64,000 nucleotides of DNA from CAG-103 sp905215475. Its GTDB lineage: Bacteria > Bacillota > Clostridia > Oscillospirales > Oscillospiraceae. The notes under the pieces were generated by a model that saw nothing but the letters and a program-made list of their open reading frames with translations, searched no databases and was not told the DNA's origin. The first letter of the stretch is position 1. The number at the start of each line of letters is the position of its first letter. A program made the position numbers and the translations under genes. This document shows positions 35,708 through 45,128 of this stretch, in pieces. The stretch covers positions 62,001-126,000 of the forward strand of contig CAJMPW010000004.1 in NCBI GenBank assembly GCA_905215475.1. Reading direction: 5' to 3'.

Positions 35708-36586
35708 TCAGAGCCCGGCCTGCGTGACCTCGCGCGCGATCTTTCGCCCGGTCGGCGTGCCCGCAAGACCGCCGAGCCCGGTCTCGCGCAGGTCGGTCGG
35801 GAGCGCGTCACCGATCTCACCCATCGCGTCGATGACCTCATCGACCGGGATGCGGCTCGTGATGCCGGCGACGGCCATGTTCGCCGCGCTCACGGCGTTG
35901 ACCGCGCCGATGACGTTGCGCTTGACACACGGCACCTCCACAAGCCCCGCGACCGGATCGCAGACGAGCCCGAGCAGGTTTGCAAGCGCCATCGCGTATG
36001 CGTCCGCGCACTGCTGCGCCGTGCCGCCGAGGATATGCGTCAGCGCGGCGGCAGCCATGGCGCTGGCCGTGCCGATCTCCGCCTGACAGCCGCCCTGCGC
36101 CCCGGCGACGCTCGCGCGCAGCGCCGTGACCTGACCGAAGCCCGCCGCGATATACAGCGCCTGCAGGATCGTCTCCTCCGGCACGTCCCGCTCATCCGAG
36201 AGCGGGATGAGCACCGCCGGAAGCACGCCGCAGCTGCCCGCCGTGGGTGCGGCAACGATGCGCTTCATGCAGGCATTGCACTCGGCGACCTTGAGCGCCT
36301 GCTCCGTCACGCGCTGAAAATATGTCCCGCCGAGCAGTATCCCCTTTTCCGCCGCCGCGCGGAGCTTTTCCGCATCGCCGCCGATGAGCCCGCTGTTGGA
36401 GCGGTCCGATGCGCAATACTGCTGGCTGGATGCCTGCATCGCCGCCCAGAGCGCCGCGATCTGGCGGCGGGAGGCCGCGGCGTCATAGCCGTTTTCCTGA
36501 CAGTCCGCGTCACGGATGACGGCGTAGAGCGGCTGCTTGCGCTCCTGCGCCGCCGAAAGCATGGCCGCAATGCTTGAAAAGCTCAT
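35708..36586 (-). CDS. sdaAA: L-serine ammonia-lyase (iron-sulfur type), alpha subunit
   Basis: Together with SdaAB deaminates L-serine to pyruvate using a [4Fe-4S] cluster. 292 residues. Central AAPTAGSCGVLPAVLIP and later GTASAMAAAAL and CDPVAGLVEVPC motifs carry the cluster Cys. The start overlaps the sdaAB stop by 4 bp. A strong terminator follows, so sdaAB-sdaAA form a two-gene operon. Confidence 0.96.
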   Translation of the reverse strand: MSFSSIAAMLSAAQERKQPLYAVIRDADCQENGYDAAASRRQIAALWAAMQASSQQYCASDRSNSGLIGGDAEKLRAAAEKGILLGGTYFQRVTEQALKVAECNACMKRIVAAPTAGSCGVLPAVLIPLSDERDVPEETILQALYIAAGFGQVTALRASVAGAQGGCQAEIGTASAMAAAALTHILGGTAQQCADAYAMALANLLGLVCDPVAGLVEVPCVKRNVIGAVNAVSAANMAVAGITSRIPVDEVIDAMGEIGDALPTDLRETGLGGLAGTPTGRKIAREVTQAGL

Positions 36587-37251
36587 ACCGGTTCCTCCTG
36601 ATTAAAGATCGTGATCTTCTGAATGCCCTCGATGTGCGACAGCCACTGCTCGATGTCCTTCGGGATCGGCTGGTCGCACTCGAGGATCATGACCGCATAG
36701 CCGCCCTGCTCGTCACGGTAGAGCTGCATGGTGGCGATGTTGACACGCCGCTGCATGAGCGCCGCCGTCACGGCCGCGACATGACCGGGCGCGTCCTGAT
36801 TGTGGACAATGAGCGTGTTGTGCTCGCCGGAGAAATTCGTCTCGATGCCGTCGATGGAGCGGATGCGGATGCGCCCGCCGCCAACGCTCTCGGCCACGAT
36901 GTCGAGCGTGCGGCCGTTTGCCCCCGTGAGCTTCAGGCGCGCGGTATTCGGGTGCGCATTGCGCATCTGAACGTTCTCAAACGTGAACGTCAGCCCCTGC
37001 TCCGCCGCGGCGGCAAAGCTATCGGGAATGCGCAGGTCATCCGGCTGCATCCCGAGCAGACCCGCGATCAGCGCGCAGTCCGTGCCGTGGCCGCGGCCGG
37101 TCAGGGCAAAGCTGCCGTGCAGCGAGATGTCCGCGTGCACCGGTCGATCGCCGAGCAGCTTGCGCGCCGTCAAACCGATGCGCACCGCGCCCGCCGTGTG
37201 ACTGCTGGACGGGCCGACCATCACCGGACCGAGAATGTCAAATAAACGCAT
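36583..37251 (-). CDS. sdaAB: L-serine ammonia-lyase (iron-sulfur type), beta subunit
   Basis: 222 residues. Begins MRLFDILGPVMVGPSSSHTA, the diagnostic start of the beta subunit, and ends in an ACT domain (about 150-222, RRVNIATMQLYRDEQGGYAV) that may bind serine. ATG at 37251 with AAGGAGG is chosen; a longer frame extends into the promoter. Transcribed from a consensus-like promoter about 60 bp upstream. Confidence 0.96.
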   Translation of the reverse strand: MRLFDILGPVMVGPSSSHTAGAVRIGLTARKLLGDRPVHADISLHGSFALTGRGHGTDCALIAGLLGMQPDDLRIPDSFAAAAEQGLTFTFENVQMRNAHPNTARLKLTGANGRTLDIVAESVGGGRIRIRSIDGIETNFSGEHNTLIVHNQDAPGHVAAVTAALMQRRVNIATMQLYRDEQGGYAVMILECDQPIPKDIEQWLSHIEGIQKITIFNQEEPV

Positions 37252-37308
37252 AACACGCCTCCTTGGATGCAAAACAGGCCGCAAATCGCGGATCAAAAAA
37301 TATGAGTT

Positions 37309-37337
37309 ATTATACGCGCCGTGCGCCCGAAATGCAA
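37309..37337 (-). promoter_or_regulatory. Promoter of sdaAB-sdaAA
   Basis: Minus-strand TTGCAT (37332-37337) and TATAAT (37309-37314), 17-bp spacer. Confidence 0.8.
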
Positions 37338-37358
37338 GCGGCACGCGCCGCTGCGCGC

Positions 37359-37392
37359 AAAAAAATGCCGGCCGCCAAATGGCAGCCGGCAT
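37359..37392 (-). terminator. Terminator of the cysteine-desulfidase-family gene
   Basis: Minus-strand ATGCCGGCTGCC pairs with GGCGGCCGGCAT, then seven Us. Confidence 0.9.
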
Positions 37393-37403
37393 CCCTATCC
37401 ATA

Positions 37404-38678
37404 TCAGTGCTCCTGGATCATCATGCGGATGATCGTGCGGTCGGTCTCGCGCATACCCTCGCTGGCAAGCGTGCCGATGTTGCGGATCGTATTCTCCACG
37501 CCCTTGACGACGATCCCGTCGCCGCCGTAGAACTGGCTCTCATGCATCTGCATCTGCATACCCAGCAGGCCCGCCTCGACCGCCGAGGCGATCTTGGCCG
37601 CGCAGCTCGCCTTCGCGCCATCGCAGATCATGCCGGAGGCAATGGCGATGGCGTTGACGACCGTATGCGCGATCTCGCGGAACTGACCGCCGTAGAGATA
37701 CGTCACGCCCGCAGCCGCGCCGCAGCCGGCCGCCGTCGCGCCGCAATAGGCGGAGAGGCTGCCGATGCCGGTTTTCAGATGGATGGTAATGAGGTTCGAC
37801 ACCGCAAGCGCGCGGTAGAGCATCGCCTGCGTGACACCGAGCTCCTTGGCGTAGATGATGACCGGCAGAGACGCCGTCAGGCCCTGATTGCCGCTGCCGG
37901 AGTTGATGACGACCGGCAGGTCACAGCCGTTCATGCGCGCATCCGACCCCGCGGCGGCGTAGGCCTTGGCGCGGTTGTGGACGCTCATGCCGTAAGACTG
38001 CAGCAGGATGCGGCCGATGTTCGCGCCATAATCCCCGCGCAGACCCTCCTCGGCGATCGCCCAGTTAAAATCGATCTGCCGCTGGAGGATCTCCTGCACG
38101 TCGGCGATCTCGACCACGTTTGCGAAGGCGATGATGTTCTCGACCGTCAGCAGGCTGCGGTCGGTCTTGTGCTGACCGGCGGACTCCTCATAGTCCTTAT
38201 GCTGCAGCACGGCGCCGTTTTTCTCCACACGGATCACGTTCGTATGGAAGCCCGCGATCTCGACAAAAGCGCTGTCTGCCCCCGCCGTGACGCGCACCTG
38301 AATGTCAAACACGTACTCCTTGTCCGAGCGGCCGACGGTGAACGCCGCCTGCTCCAGATAGGTGCCAATGGTCTCTATCTGCTCTGGCGTGAGCTCAGCA
38401 AGCACCTGAAGCTGCGCATCCGCATTGTCCGCCACGATGCCTGCCGCGGCCGCCGCCGCGATGCCGCGCTGACCGTTCGTGTTCGGAACGATGACGCTCT
38501 TGACGTTTTTGATGATGTTCGCGCTTGCGAGCACCTCCACCGTCTCCGGCAGTGCGCCGAGCGTCTGGCGCGCAAGCGCCGCGCAGTACGCCACGGCAAT
38601 GGGCTCGGTACAGCCCATGGCAGGCTGCAGTTCCTCTTCCAGGATCGCGACATACTCGCGATAGATCCGCTCATCCAT
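37404..38678 (-). CDS. L-cysteine desulfidase / UPF0597 family protein
   Basis: 424 residues. Starts MDERIYREYVAILEEELQPA followed by the hallmark MGCTEPIAVAYCAALAR; further Gly/Cys-rich motifs are SGSGNQGLTASLPV and AYCGATAAGCGAAAGV, which fit the iron-sulfur desulfidase/serine-dehydratase-alpha-like fold (CyuA, formerly YhaM in E. coli). Characterised members split L-cysteine into pyruvate, ammonia and sulfide. ATG at 38678 follows GGAGGAAG. It lies just upstream of sdaAB but has its own promoter and terminator, so the Cys and Ser deaminases are neighbours yet separately controlled. Confidence 0.88.
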   Translation of the reverse strand: MDERIYREYVAILEEELQPAMGCTEPIAVAYCAALARQTLGALPETVEVLASANIIKNVKSVIVPNTNGQRGIAAAAAAGIVADNADAQLQVLAELTPEQIETIGTYLEQAAFTVGRSDKEYVFDIQVRVTAGADSAFVEIAGFHTNVIRVEKNGAVLQHKDYEESAGQHKTDRSLLTVENIIAFANVVEIADVQEILQRQIDFNWAIAEEGLRGDYGANIGRILLQSYGMSVHNRAKAYAAAGSDARMNGCDLPVVINSGSGNQGLTASLPVIIYAKELGVTQAMLYRALAVSNLITIHLKTGIGSLSAYCGATAAGCGAAAGVTYLYGGQFREIAHTVVNAIAIASGMICDGAKASCAAKIASAVEAGLLGMQMQMHESQFYGGDGIVVKGVENTIRNIGTLASEGMRETDRTIIRMMIQEH

Positions 38679-38739
38679 ACTTCTTCCTCCGTATATGCTT
38701 TCTCCGATATCCGCATTTTCGCATTTTTGTAACAAAACC

Positions 38740-38768
38740 AGTATACAGAAAGTGCTGCCTGTTTTCAA
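38740..38768 (-). promoter_or_regulatory. Promoter of the cysteine-desulfidase-family gene
   Basis: Minus-strand TTGAAA (38763-38768) and TATACT (38740-38745), 17-bp spacer, directly after the vanZ terminator. Confidence 0.75.
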
Positions 38769-38770
38769 CC

Positions 38771-38801
38771 AAAAAAGATACCGGCCAAGTGCCGGTATCT
38801 C
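38771..38801 (-). terminator. Terminator of the uppP-ftsK-mrnC-rqcH-vanZ run
   Basis: Minus-strand AGATACCGGC pairs with GCCGGTATCT around a 5-nt loop, then six Us. Confidence 0.9.
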
Positions 38802-38815
38802 AAATCATTATGTCA

Positions 38816-39337
38816 TTATGCTTTTCGTTTTTTGCACACGGCATGCGCACCCGCCCAAAGCGCATAGCCGAGCACGCCGCCGGTCGTGTTCGTGATGACG
38901 TCCGTGATGTCCGAGCGGCGAAAACTGTGCAGCAGCGGCTGCACGACCTCGATACCGGCACTGAGCGCCAGCGTCAGCAGCAGGCAGCGCCAGAAGCGCG
39001 GCCGCCTGCCGCGGCAGGCATCGCACAGCGGCTGCAGCACCCCGAACGGAAGAAACAGGACGACATTGAGCACGATCTGCCGCACATAGTCCCCATAGTG
39101 AAGGACCACATCCTCAAACGGAGCCATGTGCATCGGGATGTACGGATGGTCAAAGCAATACGGCAGCGCCGTGAGTACCGGCATGAGCGTAAAGCGCACG
39201 ATCCCGGCGAGGCAGCCGTACATGAGGGTATAGACGAGCAGCGGCTTTTTCCCCAGCCGATGCCATTTCGGCAGCAGCCACGCAGCATAGACGGCCGCAA
39301 GTACGGCCATGTCGAGCAAAATGCCGGATCGACCCAT
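38816..39337 (-). CDS. VanZ-like family membrane protein
   Basis: 173 residues, about five transmembrane helices. The central ...VLNVVLFLPFGVLQP... and C-terminal SDITDVITNTTGGVLGYAL are the VanZ-family signatures (NxxLFxPxG and the SxDxxDxxxNxxGxxxG pattern). VanZ itself lowers teicoplanin binding; most homologues have no known role, so this is a family assignment only. It follows rqcH by 12 bp with GGAGGG before ATG and ends the operon. Confidence 0.85.
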   Translation of the reverse strand: MGRSGILLDMAVLAAVYAAWLLPKWHRLGKKPLLVYTLMYGCLAGIVRFTLMPVLTALPYCFDHPYIPMHMAPFEDVVLHYGDYVRQIVLNVVLFLPFGVLQPLCDACRGRRPRFWRCLLLTLALSAGIEVVQPLLHSFRRSDITDVITNTTGGVLGYALWAGAHAVCKKRKA

Positions 39338-39349
39338 GCCTCTGCCCTC

Positions 39350-41110
39350 CTATCGCAGCCGCAGACGCTCGACGAGCGCCTCATCGCTCTCGGCCATACA
39401 GGTCTGGTAATCGGTATAGAGCACCATGCCCGGCAGCGCGCCGGACGGCTTGCGCACGAAGCGCGCCATGGTGTAGTCCACGGGCGTCTTGCCGCCGTCG
39501 CGCGCCTGCGAGTAATAGACGGCAAGGCTTGCCGCCTCGGCGATCGTCTGCGCATCCGGCGTCGTATCATGTGCGCGGATGATGACGTGTGAGCCGTGCA
39601 CCTTCTGCACGTGCAGCCAGATGTCCGTGCGGCGGGCCGTGCGGTGCGTGAGCTCGTCGTTTTGCGTGTTGGAGCGGCCGACGAGGATCTCATACCCGGT
39701 GCTTGACACGAAGGCGAGCGGCGCGCGCGGCGCGGTCCGCTCCTTTTTCGCGTTTCGGGGCTGGCGCAGGTAGCCGGTCGCGCGCAGCTCGGCACGGATG
39801 TCGGCGAGGTCGCGCTCGCTCTCGGCGCGCGCAAGCTCATCGAGCACGCTGTTGAGGTACGCAAGATTCCGGCTCGACTCGGCGATCAGCCCGGTCAGAT
39901 GCTGCTCGGCCGTCTTGGCCTTGCGGTAGGCCTTATAGAGCGCGGCGGCATTTTCCTGCGGGCTCTTGCGCGGGTCGAGCTCGATCGTCACATCCGGGCA
40001 GTCCTCGGCATAGTAGTCCTGCACCGTCACGGTGCGTGCGCCCTTCTGGACGCGGTAGAGGTTTGCCTTGATGAGATCGGCCTTCTGCCGCAGCGCCTCA
40101 CGGTCGGCGCAGCGCAGCAGATCCGACTGCTGGATGGCAAGCTTTTTGGCCGTGCGGTCGCGCACGGTGCGCACCTGATGCGTCAGCTCCTGCGAGCGGC
40201 GGCGCATGGCCTCCGCCTTGTCGCGGCGGAGATAAAACTCATCGAGCAGCTCGGAAAACGAGCCGCAGCCGCGGCACGTGAGCGCGCCCTGATACTGCAG
40301 GATCGGCATGGCGGAAAAGTCCTTCGGCCGCTCACCGTCGAGCAGCATGGTCGACGCGAGGTTATTCGTCTCGACCGCAAACACGAGCGCGTCGAGCTCG
40401 TGCGCAAGGCGTGCGCGCTGCGCATCGTCCAGACGTTCCAGACGTGGGCTGGCATCGCCGAGCGCACGGAAGCAGACCTCCCGGCACAGCAGCGGCGACA
40501 CGCCGGAAAAGAGCCCCAGCAGCCACTTGTCGAGCGTTGCAGCCGTGACCGGTCCTGCAAGCAGGCGCGCGCGCTCATCCGGCGCCGTATCAAACAGCAC
40601 CGGCTTATCCTGCCGCAGCGGCATACGGTAAAACAGTCCCGGCTGCACCTGCCGCGTCTCGCTCATGGAGGAATCCACGCGGCGCATACAGTCGATGATG
40701 TGCCCGTCACCGCTGACAAGGATGACGTTCGACTGGCGGCCGAGCATCTCAACGACGAGCTGCTTTTTGACCGGTGTGCCGAGTTCGTCCCGCCCGTCGA
40801 GGTCGAGCACGAGCATACGCTCAAAATCCGGCTGCGAGACGGCTGTGATGCGCGCACCGACGAGGTGCTTGCGCAGGAGCATACAGAACATCGGCGGTTC
40901 GGCAGGATTTTCAAACGCGCCGTGCGTAAAATGCACACGCGCGCTGCCCACACCGCCGTGCACGAGCAGCTTGCCATTGCCGCCCTGCGTGCGCACGGAC
41001 AGCAGCAGCAGATCCCGCTCCGGCTGTTGCACCTTGTCGATGCGCGCGCCGGTCAGCGTCTGCGTGAGCTCCTGCGTCAGGCCGTGCAGAAACACTGCGT
41101 CCATCGGCAT
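39350..41110 (-). CDS. rqcH: Rqc2/NEMF homologue RqcH (NFACT-family)
   Basis: Binds stalled 50S-peptidyl-tRNA complexes and directs alanine tailing in Firmicutes. 586 residues. NFACT-N domain about 1-220, helix-hairpin-helix and coiled coil about 250-430, NFACT-R domain about 440-560 with ILVGRSNTQNDELTHRTA and DIWLHVQKVHGSHVIIRA. The start at 41110 follows GGAGGTG; 41 in-frame residues upstream belong to mrnC DNA. In older annotations it is called fibronectin-binding protein FbpA. Confidence 0.95.
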   Translation of the reverse strand: MPMDAVFLHGLTQELTQTLTGARIDKVQQPERDLLLLSVRTQGGNGKLLVHGGVGSARVHFTHGAFENPAEPPMFCMLLRKHLVGARITAVSQPDFERMLVLDLDGRDELGTPVKKQLVVEMLGRQSNVILVSGDGHIIDCMRRVDSSMSETRQVQPGLFYRMPLRQDKPVLFDTAPDERARLLAGPVTAATLDKWLLGLFSGVSPLLCREVCFRALGDASPRLERLDDAQRARLAHELDALVFAVETNNLASTMLLDGERPKDFSAMPILQYQGALTCRGCGSFSELLDEFYLRRDKAEAMRRRSQELTHQVRTVRDRTAKKLAIQQSDLLRCADREALRQKADLIKANLYRVQKGARTVTVQDYYAEDCPDVTIELDPRKSPQENAAALYKAYRKAKTAEQHLTGLIAESSRNLAYLNSVLDELARAESERDLADIRAELRATGYLRQPRNAKKERTAPRAPLAFVSSTGYEILVGRSNTQNDELTHRTARRTDIWLHVQKVHGSHVIIRAHDTTPDAQTIAEAASLAVYYSQARDGGKTPVDYTMARFVRKPSGALPGMVLYTDYQTCMAESDEALVERLRLR

Positions 41111-41111
41111 A

Positions 41112-41579
41112 TCAAAGCACCTCCGTGATCGCGGCGAACAGCTCGCGCAGCCGCTGCGTGCGTCCGAGCAGGTACAGCCAGCCAAAGAGCGCCTCAAGCC
41201 CCGTGGCGGCGTGATACTGCGCGGCGTCCGCATGCTGCGGCACGGAGTTCACCTTTGCATTGCGCCCGCGCTTATAAACAGCGTGCTCCTCCTCCGTGAG
41301 CAGGGGCTGGATCGCCTCTGCTGCGCGCGCCTGCGCGGGCGCGTTGACGCGGCGCACCGTCTCGCGGTGCAGGTCGGTCACGGCGGTGAGCCCGGCGGCA
41401 CACAGCGCCGTGCGCATCATGAGCTCATACACCCCGTCACCGATGTGCGCGAGGGCGAGCGTACTGTAAGCGCCGACCTGCGCCGGCGTCATTTCCGGGG
41501 CAAAGTCCGTGCCGCCGGGAAAGGCTATCGTACCGACGGGGCGGCGCTCCGGCCGCCCCGTGTGAAGATCATGATTCAT
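41112..41579 (-). CDS. mrnC: Mini-ribonuclease III
   Basis: Matures 23S rRNA ends in Firmicutes; an RNase III catalytic domain without the RNA-binding domain. 155 residues, slightly longer than usual through an N-terminal extension of about 30. ALAHIGDGVYELMMRTAL is the RNase III signature variant of this family, and VNSVPQHADAAQYHAATGLEALFGWLYL is the second acidic cluster and helix (quoted in part). The ATG lies inside the ftsK end (11-bp overlap) with only a weak ribosome-binding site; an internal Met at residue 30 is an alternative start. Confidence 0.93.
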   Translation of the reverse strand: MNHDLHTGRPERRPVGTIAFPGGTDFAPEMTPAQVGAYSTLALAHIGDGVYELMMRTALCAAGLTAVTDLHRETVRRVNAPAQARAAEAIQPLLTEEEHAVYKRGRNAKVNSVPQHADAAQYHAATGLEALFGWLYLLGRTQRLRELFAAITEVL

Positions 41580-44172
41580 CGTCTTCAGGTTCCTCTTCGT
41601 TCACGTCTGCAAATTCCGTCTGTGCCTGCAGCACTTCGCTCGGCGCAGTGCCCTGCACATACTGCATCTCCTGCCACTGCTGCTTCGTAATGAGGATCTT
41701 GCGCGGCTTCGAGCCCTCAAACGGCCCGACGATGCCCATCTCCTCCATCTGGTCGACCATACGCGCGGCGCGCGAATAGCCAAGCTTGAGCCGGCGCTGC
41801 AGCATGGACACCGATGCCTGCTTCGTCTCGAGAATGACGTCCACCGCCTGCGGCAGCAGCTCGTCATAGTCGCTCTTGGCGGGCTTGTCCGCCTCGGGCG
41901 CAGGGCCGGATTTCTTATCGGCCTCGGCAGCGGATTTTTCAATCTGGGCAATGATATCGTCGCTGTACTGCGCCTCGGAGTTTTGCTTAATGAAGCGCAC
42001 GACCTCCTCGCGCTCTTCATCCGATACGAACGAGCCCTGCACACGCAGGGGTTTGCCCGTGCCGATGGGCGCGTAGAGCATATCGCCCATGCCGATGAGC
42101 TTTTCCGCGCCGGAGGTATCGAGAATGATGCGGCTCTCGAGCGAGGACGAGACCGCAAAGGCAATGCGGCTCGGGATGTTCGCCTTCATGAGACCGGTGA
42201 TCACGTCCGCCGACGGGCGCTGCGTCGCAATGATGAGGTGCATACCCGCAGCGCGGCCCATCTGCGCCACGCGGCAGATGCTCTCCTCCACCTCTTTGGC
42301 GGCGCAGAGCATGAGGTCGGCCAGCTCGTCGATGACGATGACGACCTGCGGCAGCGTCTGACCGTCGGGTTCGTTCTTCTGCAGCTCGTTGTAGCTTGCC
42401 AGGTCGCGCACCTGCGCCTCGGAAAACAGGCGGTAGCGCTTGAGCATCTCCACGACCGCCCACTGCAGCGCGCCGGCTGCCTTCTTGGGGTCGGTCACGA
42501 CGGGGATGAACAGATGCGGAATGCCGTTATAGATGCCGAGCTCGACCATCTTCGGGTCGATCATGATCAGGCGCACCTCGTCCGGCGTTGCCTTATAGAG
42601 CAGGCTGAGGATGAGCGAGTTCATGCACACGGACTTACCGGAGCCGGTCGTACCGGCGATGAGCATATGCGGCAGCTTGGAGATGTTGCCGATGATGCAG
42701 TTACCGCCGATGTCCTTGCCGACAGCGAACGAGAGCTTGGACTTGGCGCTGCGGAAAGCCGGAGAGTCGATGATATCGCGCAGGCAGACCGCGCTGACGA
42801 TCTTGTTCGGTACCTCGATGCCGACGGTCGAGATCTTATCCGGGATGGGCGCGATGCGCACGTTCTCCACGCCGAGCGCGAGCGCAAGGTCGCCGGAGAG
42901 GTTCGTGATCTTGTTGAGCTTCACGCCCGCCTCGAGCTCGAGGTCGTAGCGCGTGACCGTGGGGCCGCGCGTCACGTCGCGGATCGTGGCGTTGACGCCG
43001 AAGCTGCTCAGAGCGGTATCGAGCCGGTCACGGTTGAAGCGGATCTCCTCCGTCGCGTCGGTCTGATCGCGCTTTCCGGCGCGCAAAAACGACACCGGCG
43101 GCAGCTGATAGGCCGAGTGGTCGGCGTTGTCGCGCTCGATCGCAGAGGTGATCGCCGCCGTCTCCGCCGCGACCTCCGCACTGGCCGCCTTCCTGGACGG
43201 TTTCGGCGGGTCATGGATCTCCTGCGTGGCCGTCACGTCCACGCCGCAGATGTCCGCCGCCTCCTCCACAGACAGGGGCTGCACGTTCTGCGTCGCCTCC
43301 GCCGGTGCGGGCTTTTTCGCACCGCGGGCAGCCTTTTTGACCGGGATGGGGTCGATCGGCTCGTCATCCGGATCGGACGGCGTGTCCTCGACCGGGATGT
43401 CGATGAGCTTTTTCTTTGCGACCGGCTTGTCCGGCGCGGCGCGGCGGGCTCTGCGCTGCGGCTCGGGCTGCGGCGGCGCGGCAGGCTCGTCCTCGTCGTC
43501 AAAGAGCGGCTGGTCCCCGTCGTCCGGGATGTACTGTGCCTCGCGGCGCGCGCGCCACCAGGTAATGATCTTACCGACCGTCAGGTCCATGCTGCCGAGC
43601 ACGCAGACCACGAACGCCGCCATCGTCAGCGGCAGCGCCGCGTACACGCTGATGCCGGCCTTGAGCAGATAGCCCACACCGCCGGAGATGACGCCGCCGG
43701 AGGCAAGCGCTTTGCCGCCGTCATAGAGCTGCCCGACGATCGCGCCGAACGTCTGCGCCGTGAATGCCACGCGGCAGACCATGAGGTGCACGATCGTGCC
43801 GAACAGCGGCGCGATCAGCAGCGACGCCGTCACGCGCAGACCGAAGTGCCGCTCCGGATTGCGCACAAAGACCCATGCCAGCAGCAGCATCGCAAACGGG
43901 AACGCCCAATAGCCCCAGCCCATGATGCCGGACAGGAAGCCCGCAAAGCCGTCGATGACGACGCCCTCGGCGCGAAACAGACCGAGAAACGCGAGCATCG
44001 ACAGCACGATGCACACGATGGCATACGGCCACGTCGGCGCGGTCGGCGCAGGCGCTGCCGCAGCCGGCTGCTTTTTTGCCGGCTGCTTTTTCGGCGCGGC
44101 GGCCTGTTTTTTTGCGGCCGGTGCGGACTTTTTCGCCGAGCCGGTCTTTTTTTTGGATGATGAAGTTGCCAT
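41569..44172 (-). CDS. ftsK: DNA translocase FtsK/SpoIIIE
   Basis: Pumps chromosomal DNA through the division (or sporulation) septum. 867 residues. A Lys/Ala-rich start, about four transmembrane helices (48-205), a Pro/Asp-rich linker, then the motor with Walker A AGTTGSGKSV (about 506-515), Walker B VIVIDELADL (about 610-620) and TQRPSADVITG, and a C-terminal gamma winged helix with YSRAARMVDQMEEMGIVG. The ATG at 44172 has AGAGGACG upstream; a 120-codon frame before it lies in uppP and is not coding. Whether it acts as FtsK or SpoIIIE is not decidable from sequence. Confidence 0.97.
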   Translation of the reverse strand: MATSSSKKKTGSAKKSAPAAKKQAAAPKKQPAKKQPAAAAPAPTAPTWPYAIVCIVLSMLAFLGLFRAEGVVIDGFAGFLSGIMGWGYWAFPFAMLLLAWVFVRNPERHFGLRVTASLLIAPLFGTIVHLMVCRVAFTAQTFGAIVGQLYDGGKALASGGVISGGVGYLLKAGISVYAALPLTMAAFVVCVLGSMDLTVGKIITWWRARREAQYIPDDGDQPLFDDEDEPAAPPQPEPQRRARRAAPDKPVAKKKLIDIPVEDTPSDPDDEPIDPIPVKKAARGAKKPAPAEATQNVQPLSVEEAADICGVDVTATQEIHDPPKPSRKAASAEVAAETAAITSAIERDNADHSAYQLPPVSFLRAGKRDQTDATEEIRFNRDRLDTALSSFGVNATIRDVTRGPTVTRYDLELEAGVKLNKITNLSGDLALALGVENVRIAPIPDKISTVGIEVPNKIVSAVCLRDIIDSPAFRSAKSKLSFAVGKDIGGNCIIGNISKLPHMLIAGTTGSGKSVCMNSLILSLLYKATPDEVRLIMIDPKMVELGIYNGIPHLFIPVVTDPKKAAGALQWAVVEMLKRYRLFSEAQVRDLASYNELQKNEPDGQTLPQVVIVIDELADLMLCAAKEVEESICRVAQMGRAAGMHLIIATQRPSADVITGLMKANIPSRIAFAVSSSLESRIILDTSGAEKLIGMGDMLYAPIGTGKPLRVQGSFVSDEEREEVVRFIKQNSEAQYSDDIIAQIEKSAAEADKKSGPAPEADKPAKSDYDELLPQAVDVILETKQASVSMLQRRLKLGYSRAARMVDQMEEMGIVGPFEGSKPRKILITKQQWQEMQYVQGTAPSEVLQAQTEFADVNEEEPEDDES

Positions 44173-44186
44173 GTAATAACGTCCTC

Positions 44187-45023
44187 TCAGAAAATCAGAG
44201 ACAGCAGCATCGTCACTGCGCCCGCGCCCCAGCAGTAGTAGCTGAACACGCCGAAGCGTCCCTTCGACGTCAGGCGCTTGACAAGACCGATGGCCGCGAC
44301 GCCCGAGACCATCGCCACGAGCGTGCCGATCAGGTATGCCGGCAGGAGCGACACGTCGAAGCCCGCCTGCGCCGCCTTGACCAGCGCCAGAATGTTCGCG
44401 CCCAGCACCGCGGGCAGCGACATCAAAAACGAGAACCGCACCGCAAAGCGGCGATCGAGCCCCGTGGCCATACCGGCAGCGATCGTGGTGCCCGACCGGG
44501 AGAGTCCCGGGATCGTCGCCACGGCCTGACACACGCCGATGATGAGCGCGTCACGCACACGCATCGTTTTCTCCGTGCGCGTGCCCTTGGGCATCTGATC
44601 GGCCACGAACAGCAAAAAGCCCGTGAGAACGAGCATGAAGCCGATGAAAAACGTATGACCATACAGCTGCTCCACGCGGTTGTGGACCGGCAGGATCAAA
44701 AACAGCGGCAGCGTCGCCAGCACGATCATGAGCACCATGCGCGCCGCGGGAAACTGCTTGCGGCGCTGCTCCGCCGGCAGCCGGGGACTGCGGAAAAACG
44801 CAAGCGTCTCGCGCACCATGGCGCGGATATCGCGCCAATAGACGATGCAGATCGAGATCAGCGTGCCCAGATGCAGCAGCACGTCGAAAAACAGATGTCC
44901 GTTCTCCGCCGTGGACATATGAAACAGGTTTTGCAGGATCGACAGATGGCCGGAGCTGGAGATCGGCAGAAACTCCGCGATGCCCTGCACCAGACCGAGC
45001 AGGATCGCATTCCAGATGGTCAC
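44187..45023 (-). CDS. uppP: Undecaprenyl-diphosphate phosphatase
   Basis: Recycles the undecaprenyl carrier for peptidoglycan and teichoic acid synthesis; bacitracin resistance factor. 278 residues, about seven or eight transmembrane helices. QGIAEFLPISSSGHLSI at the N-terminus and PGLSRSGTTIAAGMATG in the second half are the two catalytic motifs. Start is GTG at 45023, because GGGAGG lies 7 nt before it; a TTG five codons upstream falls inside that site. Confidence 0.96.
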   Translation of the reverse strand: MTIWNAILLGLVQGIAEFLPISSSGHLSILQNLFHMSTAENGHLFFDVLLHLGTLISICIVYWRDIRAMVRETLAFFRSPRLPAEQRRKQFPAARMVLMIVLATLPLFLILPVHNRVEQLYGHTFFIGFMLVLTGFLLFVADQMPKGTRTEKTMRVRDALIIGVCQAVATIPGLSRSGTTIAAGMATGLDRRFAVRFSFLMSLPAVLGANILALVKAAQAGFDVSLLPAYLIGTLVAMVSGVAAIGLVKRLTSKGRFGVFSYYCWGAGAVTMLLSLIF

Positions 45024-45128
45024 GGATGCACCTCCCAATGCGCAGATAGAAAGATGATAGGATGCACGATCGCCGTCATCTCACAAGGGAAACCGGGCGC
45101 GGCGCCCGGCTTCCCCGGTCAGATGTGA

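Noticed and set aside
45024..45038. TTG start for uppP five codons upstream
   Set aside because: The TTG overlaps the GGGAGG site that serves the GTG at 45023.
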